Below, piece by piece: positions 1 through 9,776 of a DNA stretch of 64,000 nt. Made by a program: the position numbers and the translations under genes. The number at the start of each line of letters is the position of its first letter. Position 1 is the stretch's first letter. The notes under the pieces are model-generated. The model saw nothing but the letters and a program-made list of their open reading frames with translations. It searched no databases and was not told where the DNA came from. The DNA is from Leptospira bourretii (GTDB taxonomy: Bacteria; Spirochaetota; Leptospiria; Leptospirales; Leptospiraceae), in contig NZ_RQFW01000005.1 of the NCBI RefSeq assembly GCF_004770145.1, positions 124,001 to 188,000 of the forward strand. The letters are read 5' to 3'.

Positions 1-815
1 AAACCAACAAAAAAAACTTTTCTTCAGGTTATGACCCCATTCTTTTTTTTAATTGGGAATCTTTTTTAACGAGATACCAAGGTTTTTTAGATTCAAACTA
101 TTTTATCGAAGGGATTGAATTCAATTGGAAAGGAAACAATCCATACCAAAACAAATTGAATCAAAACCTAGAACCAATTGATTTGAATAAAGACATTTCA
201 AAAAATGAAGAAAATCTAGAAAGATACACAAAAGGAATTCAAAATCTATACTCTTATCATTTGGTGAATCAAAATTGTACAACAGAACTCATCCGTTATA
301 TGAATGAAATGTTTCCCGAAGGCAAAATTGGGAATGAGGTTTTTTGGAAACCAATTTCAAACAAAGTGATTAGTTTTAATTTTATCCCATCCGTAGCAGC
401 TTTCAAATTAGAATCCAGTGATTCCACAAAACAAACCAAAGTTTATCCATCATACAGAAATCTCAAACGTAAACAACTTGTCCAATTTTCAGAAAGGTAT
501 TTCCAAGATCGATTTGTCCCTACCTCAAAAATCTATAAAACAAATCCCATTGATCATTCGTTTTTATTTTTTACAGAAGAAACCATTTGGGATCGCCCAA
601 TTTATGGTTTGTTGAATACAGTGTGGGGGATTGGTTATACAACAGCGGGATTGATCACTGCCCCTTTTGATAAAGGGAAAAGATTTTCGAAAGGAACGGA
701 GACTGTATTTTATAGCCTTCCAGAACTTGTCTTTTTTAATATCCGTAAAGGTCATTTTCCTTTCATAACTGCAAAAGAAATTCCAGAAGAGTACTACGAA
801 AAAAATTCCTTATGA
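1..815 (+). CDS. DUF4105-like protein, 5'-truncated by window edge
   Basis: The reading frame is open from base 3 to a TGA at 813-815, so the start lies outside the window; a TTG at 156 is unlikely to be the true start because coding-like sequence continues upstream of it. The visible 270 residues contain the motif NQNCTTELIRYMN, which resembles the conserved NCTTEL segment of DUF4105 (Lnb N-terminal periplasmic domain, linked to lipoprotein N-acylation in some bacteria). No membrane segment is obvious in the visible part. The stop overlaps the next ATG (ATGA at 812-815), so it is probably translationally coupled to the downstream membrane protein. Family assignment rests on one motif and is tentative; the exact function is unknown. 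Confidence 0.6.
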   Translation, partial: TNKKNFSSGYDPILFFNWESFLTRYQGFLDSNYFIEGIEFNWKGNNPYQNKLNQNLEPIDLNKDISKNEENLERYTKGIQNLYSYHLVNQNCTTELIRYMNEMFPEGKIGNEVFWKPISNKVISFNFIPSVAAFKLESSDSTKQTKVYPSYRNLKRKQLVQFSERYFQDRFVPTSKIYKTNPIDHSFLFFTEETIWDRPIYGLLNTVWGIGYTTAGLITAPFDKGKRFSKGTETVFYSLPELVFFNIRKGHFPFITAKEIPEEYYEKNSL

Positions 816-2434
816 AAACAGCATTTTTATTTTTCCCTTATCTATTCCTTTTGGTTTGCCAATTTTTACCTAACAAACCTTGGTTTTTTCCAGCAAACTC
901 CCTAGTTTACATTGGCATTGCCATCTTTTTCATTTTTCTCCAATCCGTAGTTCTTTATGGAAAAACGAAGGGGCTCGTTTTTTTCAAAAATTTGGAACAA
1001 TATAAATATCCCGATTGGATTTTTGCGTTTTTTTTCTTTGTCTGTTTGGTTTTATTTCCAATTCGTAATATGGATTGGGGTGATGGACTGCTTCTTTTAG
1101 AAACCAATCTTTTAGAAACCAAACTATTTGGGTTTCAATTCACCTTAGATGAAATTCTAGAAACCGTCCTTCATAGCCTAGTTTCCAATTTTTTATCAAA
1201 TTTGGGTTTTACCGATGACCCAAGAATTTCTTATACTTTTTTATCCCAACTAGCAGGAATTTGTGTGATTTTTGGTTTTTTATGGGCAGCCAGAGAAAAT
1301 TTAAAATCAAATTCTTTATCAATACTCATCTTACTTTCGTCAGGTGGTATATTGCTAAACTTCGGTTATGCAGAAAACTATACTCTTGTAACAGCAAACC
1401 ATTTATTTCTCTATATTTTTGTCTCAAAATTTGCAAAAAACCCGAAAGACAATGATTTATTGTTATACGGTGCAACTGCTTTGGTTGCGATATCTATGTT
1501 ATTTCATTTGGTATCAGGATATTTGGTACTTCTTTTGGTTTATCTTTGGTATTTTCATTCCCCAAAAGAAAAAAAAATCAAACATTTGATTGTCTGTAGT
1601 TTCATCGGATTTTCTATCCTTCTTCCTTGGTTTTTGTATTTTTTATTTTTGCATGATCCATCCATCGATAGAAATAGCACTCATTTAATCCATCCTCCAT
1701 TTTATCCGAGAAATCGATTGATTTCTTTAAACCACATCAAGGAAATCCTTTCTGTTTTGTATTGGAACGTGTCCATTCCTTCCTTATTTTTACTGTATCA
1801 ATTCCTCTTCTCACGAACTGAGTGGAAACAATTTCTCAGAAGACCTGAGTCAAAAGTCACTGTTGTTGCTATATTCGCTTTTTTTCTCCATGGATTTTTC
1901 CATAACCCACAGTTAGGTTTTCCTGCGGATTGGGACTTAATGGGTTTTTATTGGTTACCCATTACCTTTCTAACTCATCAATTTTGGATCCAATCAAAAG
2001 AGATCCACTTTGAATGGATTCCTGTTTTTTTATTTGGGACAGTGGTTGTTCTTGTTTCCGCGGTGAATTTAAATAAAACAAATCCAAAAAAAGAAATTTT
2101 ATGGGAAGTAACAAAAACAACAATTCATAGTTATGTGGAAGAAAATAAAATCTATATCAACACTCTTTCCAAAGATGATAAAAAGTTTTTTGCAAAGGGC
2201 GATTTTTTATTCTATAAAGGACAAGTCATCACAAAACAACTTTGTGATTTTCCTGAAAAATTAGATATCATTCGTGAAATGAACGCACATAGAACCAATT
2301 GGAAAAAAGGATTTGAAGATGGTCGGTTTCAATCCAAAGACGTACTGAACCAGTTTCTAACAGAAGCAACTAAAACAAATATAAAATATATTAAATCTCT
2401 AGAAGTAAATAGGATATGTCATCCGCAGCTTTAG
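812..2434 (+). CDS. Polytopic membrane protein of unknown function
   Basis: A 540-residue protein with roughly ten hydrophobic segments between residues 1 and about 425, followed by a hydrophilic tail of about 115 residues. An acidic loop after the second or third segment (RNMDWGDG, near residue 90) and a later DWDLMGFYW motif resemble the acidic loops of GT-C glycosyltransferases, but no family can be named from sequence alone. It overlaps the upstream gene by 4 bp (ATGA), which suggests coupled expression. Its last 44 bp overlap the end of the convergent REC-SpoIIE gene. The protein is clearly real because of its length and codon use; any function is a guess. Confidence 0.75.
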   Translation: MKTAFLFFPYLFLLVCQFLPNKPWFFPANSLVYIGIAIFFIFLQSVVLYGKTKGLVFFKNLEQYKYPDWIFAFFFFVCLVLFPIRNMDWGDGLLLLETNLLETKLFGFQFTLDEILETVLHSLVSNFLSNLGFTDDPRISYTFLSQLAGICVIFGFLWAARENLKSNSLSILILLSSGGILLNFGYAENYTLVTANHLFLYIFVSKFAKNPKDNDLLLYGATALVAISMLFHLVSGYLVLLLVYLWYFHSPKEKKIKHLIVCSFIGFSILLPWFLYFLFLHDPSIDRNSTHLIHPPFYPRNRLISLNHIKEILSVLYWNVSIPSLFLLYQFLFSRTEWKQFLRRPESKVTVVAIFAFFLHGFFHNPQLGFPADWDLMGFYWLPITFLTHQFWIQSKEIHFEWIPVFLFGTVVVLVSAVNLNKTNPKKEILWEVTKTTIHSYVEENKIYINTLSKDDKKFFAKGDFLFYKGQVITKQLCDFPEKLDIIREMNAHRTNWKKGFEDGRFQSKDVLNQFLTEATKTNIKYIKSLEVNRICHPQL

Positions 2435-3503
2435 AAGAGGATTCTAAATATTGAATATAGTTTGTGATCTCTGTTTTCATGCTGTCAATACGATTGGTTC
2501 CACCAGGAAGTTGGATCAAAGTTTGAACCAGCGGATGTGTGCTAGAAGCAAGAAGTCCATCGGAATATAAAAAAAGAACATCTCCTGTTTCCACTTGGAT
2601 TTCATTTTCAGCAAATTCCATTTCTTTCAAAATTCCTAAAATTTGTCCTGATTGGTCTTGTAAAATCAATGGGGCGCGACTTTCTTTTTGAAATACAATC
2701 GGGAATGGATGACCACCTCTCGCGTAGGTGATTTTTTTCTTCGGATGGTCCACAACAATACTAATCGCTGTCATACTATGAGTTCCGATGGCATTACAAA
2801 GTTCTCCATTCAACCGGACTAACAATTCAGAAGGAGCAACCGTTGTGGTTCTTGCCAATTCTTTATGTATCGTTGTCATCAAAATGGCAATGAGGCCAGA
2901 AGTTACTCCATGGCCTTCAATATCACCCATTAAAATTAAAGTACGATCTTCATCCAAAGGCAAAACTTGAAAAAAATCTCCTGAAACAAAACTTACAGGT
3001 TTGATATCAGCAAAAATCGTGTGACTGATCTGGGGAAGGTTCATTGTTTTTGACTGGATTTTTGCAGCCAACCGAAGATCCCTTTTGATGGACTCATCCA
3101 TCGATTCCTTATCTTTCAAAAAATTATAATATTCAAATGCTCTTGAAATTGCTGCTTCAATCGATTTTGTATGGAAGGGTTTTAGAATAAAATCGGAGGC
3201 TCTATGATAAAGTGAAGAAACAACGGTTTGAATATCGTGTTCCCCTGTCATCATTAGAACTTGGGTTTTGGAATCATAAGTTTTGATTTTTGGTAACAGG
3301 TCCAACCCAGATGTATGCGGCATATTGACATCCAAAAAGACGATTGGATTTCGTTCTGCTTCAAAGTATTCCAAACCTTGCAATGGATTGGTAAAATACC
3401 GAACGAAGTAACCCAATCCATTGATAATAAGTTCTAAAGTTTCACAGATTTCTGTGTCATCGTCAATGATTAGGATCTCAGGTTTAAAAGAATACTCGGA
3501 CAT
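2391..3503 (-). CDS. Response regulator with SpoIIE/PP2C phosphatase output (RsbU-like)
   Basis: A 370-residue cytoplasmic signalling protein. Residues 8-120 form a receiver domain: acidic pocket IIDDD, phosphoacceptor Asp58 in FLDVNMP, and Lys108 in LKPF. After a helical linker (about 125-165), residues 170-370 form a PP2C/SpoIIE phosphatase domain with metal-binding motifs VSGDFF, GDIEGHGV and LYSDGLL. Proteins of this architecture usually dephosphorylate an anti-sigma-factor antagonist (STAS protein) in a partner-switching pathway; no partner kinase or STAS gene lies next to it, so the target is unknown. Its 3' end overlaps the convergent membrane gene by 44 bp. The ATG at 3503 fits the family start. 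Confidence 0.9.
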   Translation of the reverse strand: MSEYSFKPEILIIDDDTEICETLELIINGLGYFVRYFTNPLQGLEYFEAERNPIVFLDVNMPHTSGLDLLPKIKTYDSKTQVLMMTGEHDIQTVVSSLYHRASDFILKPFHTKSIEAAISRAFEYYNFLKDKESMDESIKRDLRLAAKIQSKTMNLPQISHTIFADIKPVSFVSGDFFQVLPLDEDRTLILMGDIEGHGVTSGLIAILMTTIHKELARTTTVAPSELLVRLNGELCNAIGTHSMTAISIVVDHPKKKITYARGGHPFPIVFQKESRAPLILQDQSGQILGILKEMEFAENEIQVETGDVLFLYSDGLLASSTHPLVQTLIQLPGGTNRIDSMKTEITNYIQYLESSSKAADDISYLLLEI

Positions 3504-3531
3504 CTACTAGATGTATCGGCTTTTCGGATGG

Positions 3532-4347
3532 TTATTTTGAGACCAAAGTAAATTTTAGTTTTTCTTTCACTTCCTCCACCTTTTTGAAATAGGCCTCATG
3601 GAAAACTTTTTTCTCCAAATAGGGATCCGTGCAGGAAATCATCTCTCCATACTTCCACTCATATGGTTCCCCATTTTCATAACGAACTCTGTTCTGATGG
3701 ATCTGGGAAGACAAACTTCTCAAATTGGTACCACGAAAATTTTTCACAAGGGCTCGAAATGTTCCTTCTTTTTCTGGATCGATAAAACGAAACTTTCGTG
3801 AAAATAAAACTGCATCGTGAAAGTATTCAGGCACATTAAAAGCACCTGATGTTCCGAGTCTTTTTGAAAGGACTCTAATGAAATCAGTAAATTCGTTTAA
3901 AACATTGAGACCAGGATATTCTTGTCCAAAATATAATTCTTTTTTGATGTCCCCTGGCTCAAAGTTAATATTTTGCGTCAGAAGCCAGTCGATATAAATC
4001 ATTGGAAATTGTTCGTCATCGCCTTTCATCTGAAATTGTGATACTTTCAGGCGAGTATGAACCAATATCTTTTTAGTTTCTGTTTTAATATAAATGCGAT
4101 TGTCAAAGTTGTTAAGAATTTCTAATTCGATGATTGGATTTGGGAATCCGCGTTTTTCAACGGCAGAAATTAATCCAGCGCTTACTAACAGTTGTTCAAC
4201 TTCGTAATGAGTGAACCGATTAAACAACCGTGGCTCCATGTTGAGCGAAGTGTTTAGTTCTTTAGAGACATCAACTAAAGACAGATCATCTAAATTCAGC
4301 CAATCAGATTCGTTTTTCTTTTTGTCTGTAGACGAAAATACTCCCAT
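3532..4347 (-). CDS. Conserved hypothetical protein
   Basis: A 271-residue soluble protein without signal peptide or membrane segment; I do not recognise its family. It is hydrophilic, with an acidic N-terminus rich in Asp, Ser and Leu and a Lys/Glu-rich C-terminal helix (KKVEEVKEKLKF). Its ATG overlaps the stop of the deacetylase-fold gene by one base (TAATG), so the two are almost certainly one operon and may be translationally coupled. Downstream, 28 bp away, lies the start of the REC-SpoIIE gene on the same strand, so it may be co-transcribed with that too. Function unknown. Confidence 0.75.
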   Translation of the reverse strand: MGVFSSTDKKKNESDWLNLDDLSLVDVSKELNTSLNMEPRLFNRFTHYEVEQLLVSAGLISAVEKRGFPNPIIELEILNNFDNRIYIKTETKKILVHTRLKVSQFQMKGDDEQFPMIYIDWLLTQNINFEPGDIKKELYFGQEYPGLNVLNEFTDFIRVLSKRLGTSGAFNVPEYFHDAVLFSRKFRFIDPEKEGTFRALVKNFRGTNLRSLSSQIHQNRVRYENGEPYEWKYGEMISCTDPYLEKKVFHEAYFKKVEEVKEKLKFTLVSK

Positions 4348-5246
4348 TATTTTTCACCGAATGCCGTAATTGTATTAAAATGGATTTCAACTGTATCACG
4401 AAAGTCACGAGCGTAACCACCGGCAAGTGTCACAACACATGGAACGTTCAACGACTCTGCAAATTTGCGAACCATCAAATCTCTTTCTTTTAATCCTTTC
4501 ATTGAAACTTTTAATTCTCCAAGAGAATCATCTTCATAAGGATCAGCTCCTGCAACATAATAAATTATATTGGAATCAAAATCTTTTCGGATTTGATTTA
4601 AGGATGTTTCTAATGTAGACAAATATTCATCATCTTTTGTGTTCGGTTCTAAGTTCACATCTAAGTTAGATACTTCTTTTTTTGGGTAAAGATTACCTTG
4701 GTGCATCGAAAATGTGAAAACTTTGTCATCATATTGAAAAATATAAGAATTCCCATTACCTTGGTGCAAATCCAAGTCAATGATAAGCGCATTTAATTCT
4801 GGATTTGTTTCTTTTTGTTTTCGTATAGCAATTGCTACATCATTCAAATAACAAAACCCTTCTGCTTTGTCCGGGAAACTATGGTGGTAACCGCCGCCCA
4901 TATTAAAAGCAAATCGCGAAGTTTTTGAGAGTTCTGCAGCCATCATTGTTCCACCCACACCATACATAAAACTTTCCACAATACTTCGATTAAGTGGAAG
5001 TTCTGAATACATTGTTCGCGAAGTATGTTCGTAACTAAACAAATCGTCTAAGTATTCTTTTGTATGAACGAGTTCTAAATCTGCCTCTTCTGCTTTTTTT
5101 GGGAGCAAAATGTCCCAAGATGCATAAACAGGATCCCTTTTCACACGATTATAAAGATGAGAATACTTATGTGCCGGGAACACATGACCCGGCAATTCGA
5201 GATTGTACGAAGAGTGGTAGATAAGAGCGAGTGCATTAGATGCCAT
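4347..5246 (-). CDS. Histone deacetylase-family (arginase/deacetylase fold) hydrolase
   Basis: About 299 residues from the ATG at 5246 (MASNALALIYH), preferred over an upstream ATG at 5282 because the family begins with this strand. Conserved metal and catalytic motifs are present: GGGYHHS, DLDLHQGNG (zinc ligands Asp and His), AGADPYEDD and LAGGYARD. This is the zinc-dependent amidohydrolase fold shared by class I/II deacetylases, acetylpolyamine hydrolases and acetoin-utilisation proteins. The substrate cannot be inferred; acetylated lysine or polyamine are the usual options. It is divergent from pyruvate kinase across about 90 bp and overlaps a hypothetical gene downstream by one base. Confidence 0.88.
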   Translation of the reverse strand: MASNALALIYHSSYNLELPGHVFPAHKYSHLYNRVKRDPVYASWDILLPKKAEEADLELVHTKEYLDDLFSYEHTSRTMYSELPLNRSIVESFMYGVGGTMMAAELSKTSRFAFNMGGGYHHSFPDKAEGFCYLNDVAIAIRKQKETNPELNALIIDLDLHQGNGNSYIFQYDDKVFTFSMHQGNLYPKKEVSNLDVNLEPNTKDDEYLSTLETSLNQIRKDFDSNIIYYVAGADPYEDDSLGELKVSMKGLKERDLMVRKFAESLNVPCVVTLAGGYARDFRDTVEIHFNTITAFGEK

Positions 5247-5337
5247 TAAATTGATATTTTTGCGAAAAATGACACAAGTCAATTCAATCCGTACAATTTA
5301 CTTGCAGGAAAAATCAAAAAAGCTAAGAATAGGGTCT

Positions 5338-6774
5338 ATGCCGGAAGACGACAAAATCCCGAACAAACGCACAAAAATCATCTGTACCATTGGCCCTGCC
5401 TCAGCTAATCGCGAAACCATACTAAATCTAATTTATTCAGGAATGGATTTGGCACGGATGAACTTTTCCCATTCTACCCATGATTACCACAAAGAAATCT
5501 TCGAGTTATTACGTGAATGTGAGCAAGAATCAGGTAAGTCAATTGGCATCCTTGCGGACTTACAAGGTCCAAAAATCAGAACTGGCAAATTAGGCACGGG
5601 ACCTTTGGAACTCAAATCGGGTGACCAAATTGCGATCAATAACAAGTCCGATTTCCTTGGAACAAGCGAAGAAATTGGATGCACTTACCAATACATCTTA
5701 AATGACATTGATGTGGGGCACAAACTTTTGATTGATGACGGCAAACTTTCGTTTGTTGTAAAATCCAAAACAAAAGAAAAAGCAGTTTTAGAAACCGTTA
5801 TTGGAGGAACCTTAAAAGATAATAAAGGGATTAATCTTCCAGGAACTCCCATTTCCGCCCCTGCTCTTTCTGAAAAAGACATCGAAGATTTACAATTCGC
5901 TTTATCTCTCGGCGTCGATTACATTGCTTTATCATTTGTTCGGCGAGCCAGTGATTTAGAGATGGCAAGACAATTTATGAAAGATAGTTATGCCGGACTC
6001 ATTGCAAAAATTGAACGACCTGAAGCCATTCAGAATATTGAAGAAATCATTGAAAACTGCGATGGGATCATGATTGCAAGAGGAGACTTAGGTGTGGAGT
6101 TAGACACACAATATGTTCCTATCATCCAAAAAGAAATGATCACAAAACTAAACCAACAGGGAAAACCTGTGATCACCGCCACACAAATGTTAGAAACTAT
6201 GATTGATAACCCACGTCCCACTCGTGCAGAAGCAAGTGATGTTGCCAATGCTGTTATGGATGGAACAGATGCTGTCATGTTATCTGGGGAAACAGCTTCC
6301 GGAAAATATCCAATAGAAACTGTTAGAACCATGACAAGTATCATCCAAGCTGCTGAAGAATCAGAAATCTATTTATCTCATTTAAGAAATATGGATAGAA
6401 CAGAGTTTGAAGTAGAACGAACCGCACTTGGGAGCGCTGCTGAATCTATTTCAAGATTGATCAATGCAAAGGCGATTATCAATTTTACAAGATCAGGATA
6501 TTCATCTCTACTATCATCTGAGTTTCGACCTTCAAAACCAATTTATTCATTCACACCATTTTTAGGTACAGCAAGAAAGATGCAGTTGTATTGGGGTGTA
6601 GAAGCTTATGTGATGCCGATGATGGATAAATTTCCTGATATGATTGCCTTTATGAGCAAAACTCTAAAATCTGAAGGTAAGTTAAAATCGGGAGATACTG
6701 TTGTGATTCTATCAGGTGCACCCGGATCGGTCGCACAAACTGTTGATTTTATTCAAATTCATAGAATCAAATAA
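5338..6774 (+). CDS. pyk: Pyruvate kinase
   Basis: Transfers phosphate from phosphoenolpyruvate to ADP in the last step of glycolysis. From the ATG at 5338 the product is 478 residues, the usual bacterial length; an ATG at 5251 would add 29 untypical residues and overlap the divergent deacetylase start. Diagnostic motifs are KIICTIGPAS near the N-terminus, RMNFSHST, the catalytic-lysine region GLIAKIERPEA, metal-binding IARGDLGVE, the TATQMLETM signature, and the SGETASGKYP loop. Residues about 70-170 are the B domain and the last 120 form the C-terminal allosteric domain. The 3' end overlaps the convergent flavoprotein by 8 bp. Confidence 0.96.
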   Translation: MPEDDKIPNKRTKIICTIGPASANRETILNLIYSGMDLARMNFSHSTHDYHKEIFELLRECEQESGKSIGILADLQGPKIRTGKLGTGPLELKSGDQIAINNKSDFLGTSEEIGCTYQYILNDIDVGHKLLIDDGKLSFVVKSKTKEKAVLETVIGGTLKDNKGINLPGTPISAPALSEKDIEDLQFALSLGVDYIALSFVRRASDLEMARQFMKDSYAGLIAKIERPEAIQNIEEIIENCDGIMIARGDLGVELDTQYVPIIQKEMITKLNQQGKPVITATQMLETMIDNPRPTRAEASDVANAVMDGTDAVMLSGETASGKYPIETVRTMTSIIQAAEESEIYLSHLRNMDRTEFEVERTALGSAAESISRLINAKAIINFTRSGYSSLLSSEFRPSKPIYSFTPFLGTARKMQLYWGVEAYVMPMMDKFPDMIAFMSKTLKSEGKLKSGDTVVILSGAPGSVAQTVDFIQIHRIK

Positions 6775-8026
6775 CAACTGCTTTACGAATGCCTCGGGCT
6801 GCGATGGTCGCCGTAGTCCAGGCATTTTGAAAATTAAACCCACCAGTAATTCCATCTACATCGATTACTTCACCAGTAAAAAAAAGTCCAGGCGTTTGTT
6901 TACTTTCCATGGTTTGGAATTGTATATCTTTTCTAGAAACTCCGCCTGCTGTTACGAACTCTTCTTTGAAAACACCTTTTGCGACCATTCTTAATTTAGT
7001 TTGTGTTAGATTAAGACTCAAATTTCGAATTTCCGACTTGGAAATATCTGAATAACGTTTATTTGGTTGGATATTAGTTTCTTTCAATACCCATTCCCAA
7101 AAGCGGGAAGGGAGTTTCCAATCCGGGTCTGGAGTCAATTTTTCTGCAGGCGATTTTTCTTTTTTAGAAAGGTAAATTTCTTCAATGGTTTGAGTTTTTT
7201 CCCCTCCAATCCAATTGATAGACAAATCGACTTTGTAATCTTCTTCAAATAAATTTCGGGCTTCCCAAGCCGACAACCGTAAAGCGGCAGGACCACTCAA
7301 ACCCCAATGGGTAACAAGAATTGGTCCTTTCTGTGGTTTGCCTTTGGGCAAAACTTTGATTTCAGTAAAAGGAACCACAAGACCAGTAAGTTCCATAATA
7401 TCTGTATTTTCCAAAGTCAAAGTGAAAAGGGAAGGAACTGGAGGTATGATTTTATGTCCTAATTTTTCAAGAATGTTCCAAACTTTCCTGTTGGAACCAG
7501 TTGCAATGACAACAAAATCAAAAGTATCTTCCAGACCACCCTCCCAAAGAATTCGAAATCCAAGGGAAGGATCTGATTCTGAATTTACATAAATACCAAC
7601 TAACCCTTGTTCGAAATGAATTGGAATTTTTTTGGATTTTAATTCGTTTAAAAAACATTGGATGATGGTGTCTGAAGAATCTGTAGTAGGAAACATACGA
7701 CCGTCTGCTTCTGCTTTCAGGGCCACTCCCCTTTTCCCAAACCAATCGATTGTATTTTTGGGTCCAAAACTTTCGAAAGCCCATCGCAGTTCTTTATTTC
7801 CCCTCGGGTAACGATCCGAAAGAAGTTCTGGATCAAAAAGATTATGGGTTACATTACATCGTCCACCACCGGAAATCCGAAGTTTAGAAAGTGGTTCTTT
7901 TGATTTTTCAAAAATTTGGATTTCACATAAACCTTCTAACTCAGCTTCAATCTGTAGTGCAGCAAAACAACCTGAGGCACCTGCACCGATAATGGCAATT
8001 TTTGGTTTTTTTTTCAAACCTACCAC
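6767..8026 (-). CDS. HI0933/YhiN-family FAD-dependent flavoprotein
   Basis: A 419-residue soluble flavoprotein. The N-terminal dinucleotide-binding loop is [15 protein letters not shown] (residues 10-24), followed by [11 protein letters not shown], a signature of the HI0933/YhiN family. The C-terminus carries GGVSRKDI and [17 protein letters not shown], which close the FAD site. The physiological substrate of these oxidoreductases is not established. The start at 8026 overlaps the end of the glyoxalase I gene by 7 bp, indicating one operon running from the hydroxylase at 9636 down to this gene; the 3' end overlaps pyk convergently by 8 bp. Confidence 0.9.
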   Translation of the reverse strand: MVGLKKKPKIAIIGAGASGCFAALQIEAELEGLCEIQIFEKSKEPLSKLRISGGGRCNVTHNLFDPELLSDRYPRGNKELRWAFESFGPKNTIDWFGKRGVALKAEADGRMFPTTDSSDTIIQCFLNELKSKKIPIHFEQGLVGIYVNSESDPSLGFRILWEGGLEDTFDFVVIATGSNRKVWNILEKLGHKIIPPVPSLFTLTLENTDIMELTGLVVPFTEIKVLPKGKPQKGPILVTHWGLSGPAALRLSAWEARNLFEEDYKVDLSINWIGGEKTQTIEEIYLSKKEKSPAEKLTPDPDWKLPSRFWEWVLKETNIQPNKRYSDISKSEIRNLSLNLTQTKLRMVAKGVFKEEFVTAGGVSRKDIQFQTMESKQTPGLFFTGEVIDVDGITGGFNFQNAWTTATIAARGIRKAVVI

Positions 8027-8442
8027 TCACCAGTATTTGGCATAGAGGCCCAAGGTTCTTTTGGAGGTAAAGGACTACCTTTCTGTAAAAGTTCAATTGA
8101 AATAAGGTCAGGTGACCTAACAAAAGCCATACGGCCATCACGTGGAGGACGGTTGATGACAACTCCCAATTCTTTGATTCGTTCACAAGTAAGATATATA
8201 TCATCTACTTCATATGCCAAATGTCCAAAATTTCTACCGACCGTGTATGGATCTGTTTGACCCCAATTGTATGTGAGTTCGATCTCAGGTGCGTCCGCAT
8301 CACCTGTAGACAAAAACACAAGAGTGAATTTGCCTTCTGGGTGTTCATTTCTTCGTGTAACTTTGAGGCCAAGGATTTCCACAAAAAAATGCAAAGCCCG
8401 ATCCAAATCCAAAACACGAATCATTGTATGTAAATATTTCAT
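8020..8442 (-). CDS. gloA: Lactoylglutathione lyase (glyoxalase I)
   Basis: A 140-residue single-unit glyoxalase I that isomerises the methylglyoxal-glutathione hemithioacetal to S-lactoylglutathione. The paired beta-alpha-beta-beta-beta repeats start with [17 protein letters not shown]. Likely metal ligands sit at His5, Glu55, His74 and Glu117, matching the positions known in the E. coli enzyme (His5, Glu56, His74, Glu122). It lies 9 bp downstream of the hydroxylase gene and overlaps the flavoprotein gene, so it is in the middle of a three-gene minus-strand operon. Soluble and cytosolic. Confidence 0.93.
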   Translation of the reverse strand: MKYLHTMIRVLDLDRALHFFVEILGLKVTRRNEHPEGKFTLVFLSTGDADAPEIELTYNWGQTDPYTVGRNFGHLAYEVDDIYLTCERIKELGVVINRPPRDGRMAFVRSPDLISIELLQKGSPLPPKEPWASMPNTGEW

Positions 8443-8451
8443 CTTTTCCTA

Positions 8452-9636
8452 CTATAAGAAAAAGTAGCGAAGAAGCACAAGCCAAGAAATATATTTTGGA
8501 ATCTCAAATCGAAACCAATTCCTTTCTCCTTCCAGAAGTCTTCCCATGGAAACAAAGGAAAAAACCAAAAGATAAAACACAGAAACAATTTCTCCCAAAG
8601 AATAAAGATGCATTCTTTTTAAAAAATATAAAGTAATAACTGTTGGGATTAAAAAAGAAATCAAAAGATAAATTCGATCCAATGGTGTTCCGGCTTTGTG
8701 TCTGTATTGAGGTAATCTGGATTTTCTATCTATATCCCATCTGTTGTGATTCAGCCAAATTTTTGGATCTCTGACACCACGATCAAGAATCGATTGTAGG
8801 TCATCAGGCCGAACTGAAGGATAAGAAAAAAAAGAACGGATCCCTTGCCACTTATATTTTGTTTTCCATAGATCACCAAACAAATCACGGAACACATGAA
8901 GTTCCGCCGTCACTGGATCATAAGTTTTTAATTGAGAAACAAGGCCATACCTAGGTTCTTGTTTTTCTTCACAAAAAGTTCCAAAGATACGATCCCAAAA
9001 TATAAACACACCTCCATAGTTTCTGTCAATATATTCTGGATTCATTGCGTGGTGGACCCTATGATGAGATGGTGTCACAAATATAAATTCAAACCACTTG
9101 TTGAGTTTTTTAATGGTGCGAGTATGAACCCAGAATTGGTATGTACGATTTAATGCATCGATGATCAAATAAGACTCAACCGGAAAACCAAGAAGCGCAA
9201 GTGGCAAATAAAAAAGCCCGATTCCTATATTACGGACAAAAGACTGCCTAAGAGCAACAGACAAATTAAATTCTTCACTTGAATGATGCACTACATGAGA
9301 AGCCCACAAAACTTTGATTTCATGGCTATATCGATGAGCCCAATAAAACAAAAAATCAAGGATTATAAAAAGGAGAATCCAATATAAAGGAGAAGAAGTT
9401 GATAAAAAGATTTTTGAAAGAAAAGTCTCTCCCCAAGAAATTTTGTATAACTCATTGTATACAAAAACCAAACCCAGCAGGATCACACCGTCAAAAATTC
9501 GGCTGAGAACTCCCAGACTCAAGTCGGCTAAAGAATCTTCGTAAAAATAATAATCCTGCTTTTTAAAACGAGTGTAAAGTACCTCGAGTAGTAGAAGTAG
9601 AATATAAAACGGTGCAATGGATTCAATGAGTCTCAT
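8452..9636 (-). CDS. Fatty acid hydroxylase / sterol desaturase superfamily membrane protein
   Basis: A 394-residue integral membrane protein with hydrophobic segments at about residues 5-20, 45-65, 80-100, 140-165 and two or three near the C-terminus. The di-iron histidine boxes typical of the superfamily are visible: HRYSHE, HVVHHSS and HHRVHHAMN. The NYGGVFIFWDRIFGTF stretch after the last box is characteristic of members related to alkylglycerol monooxygenase (TMEM195-like), so an ether-lipid or fatty-acyl hydroxylase is plausible. Substrate unknown. It is first in an operon with gloA and the flavoprotein; the 140 bp upstream are intergenic and should hold its promoter. Confidence 0.85.
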   Translation of the reverse strand: MRLIESIAPFYILLLLLEVLYTRFKKQDYYFYEDSLADLSLGVLSRIFDGVILLGLVFVYNELYKISWGETFLSKIFLSTSSPLYWILLFIILDFLFYWAHRYSHEIKVLWASHVVHHSSEEFNLSVALRQSFVRNIGIGLFYLPLALLGFPVESYLIIDALNRTYQFWVHTRTIKKLNKWFEFIFVTPSHHRVHHAMNPEYIDRNYGGVFIFWDRIFGTFCEEKQEPRYGLVSQLKTYDPVTAELHVFRDLFGDLWKTKYKWQGIRSFFSYPSVRPDDLQSILDRGVRDPKIWLNHNRWDIDRKSRLPQYRHKAGTPLDRIYLLISFLIPTVITLYFLKRMHLYSLGEIVSVFYLLVFSFVSMGRLLEGERNWFRFEIPKYISWLVLLRYFFL

Positions 9637-9722
9637 AGTACGTCCTTTAAGATCTTACTATGGATACTAGTTTGAAAAGAAATGCAACCTCCTTTCCGAT
9701 ATGTATTTTGTATCTTTTAAAT

Positions 9723-9742
9723 AAAAAAACACACCTCAGGTG
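9723..9742 (-). terminator. Possible terminator of the Mla operon
   Basis: Read on the minus strand, a short hairpin (CACC-TGA-GGTG) is followed within two bases by a run of seven T, about 35 bp after the stop of the lipoprotein gene. The stem is only four or five pairs, so the call is weak. Confidence 0.4.
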
Positions 9743-9776
9743 AACTGTTACTTTATGAAGTTTTTGAATCCTAAAC

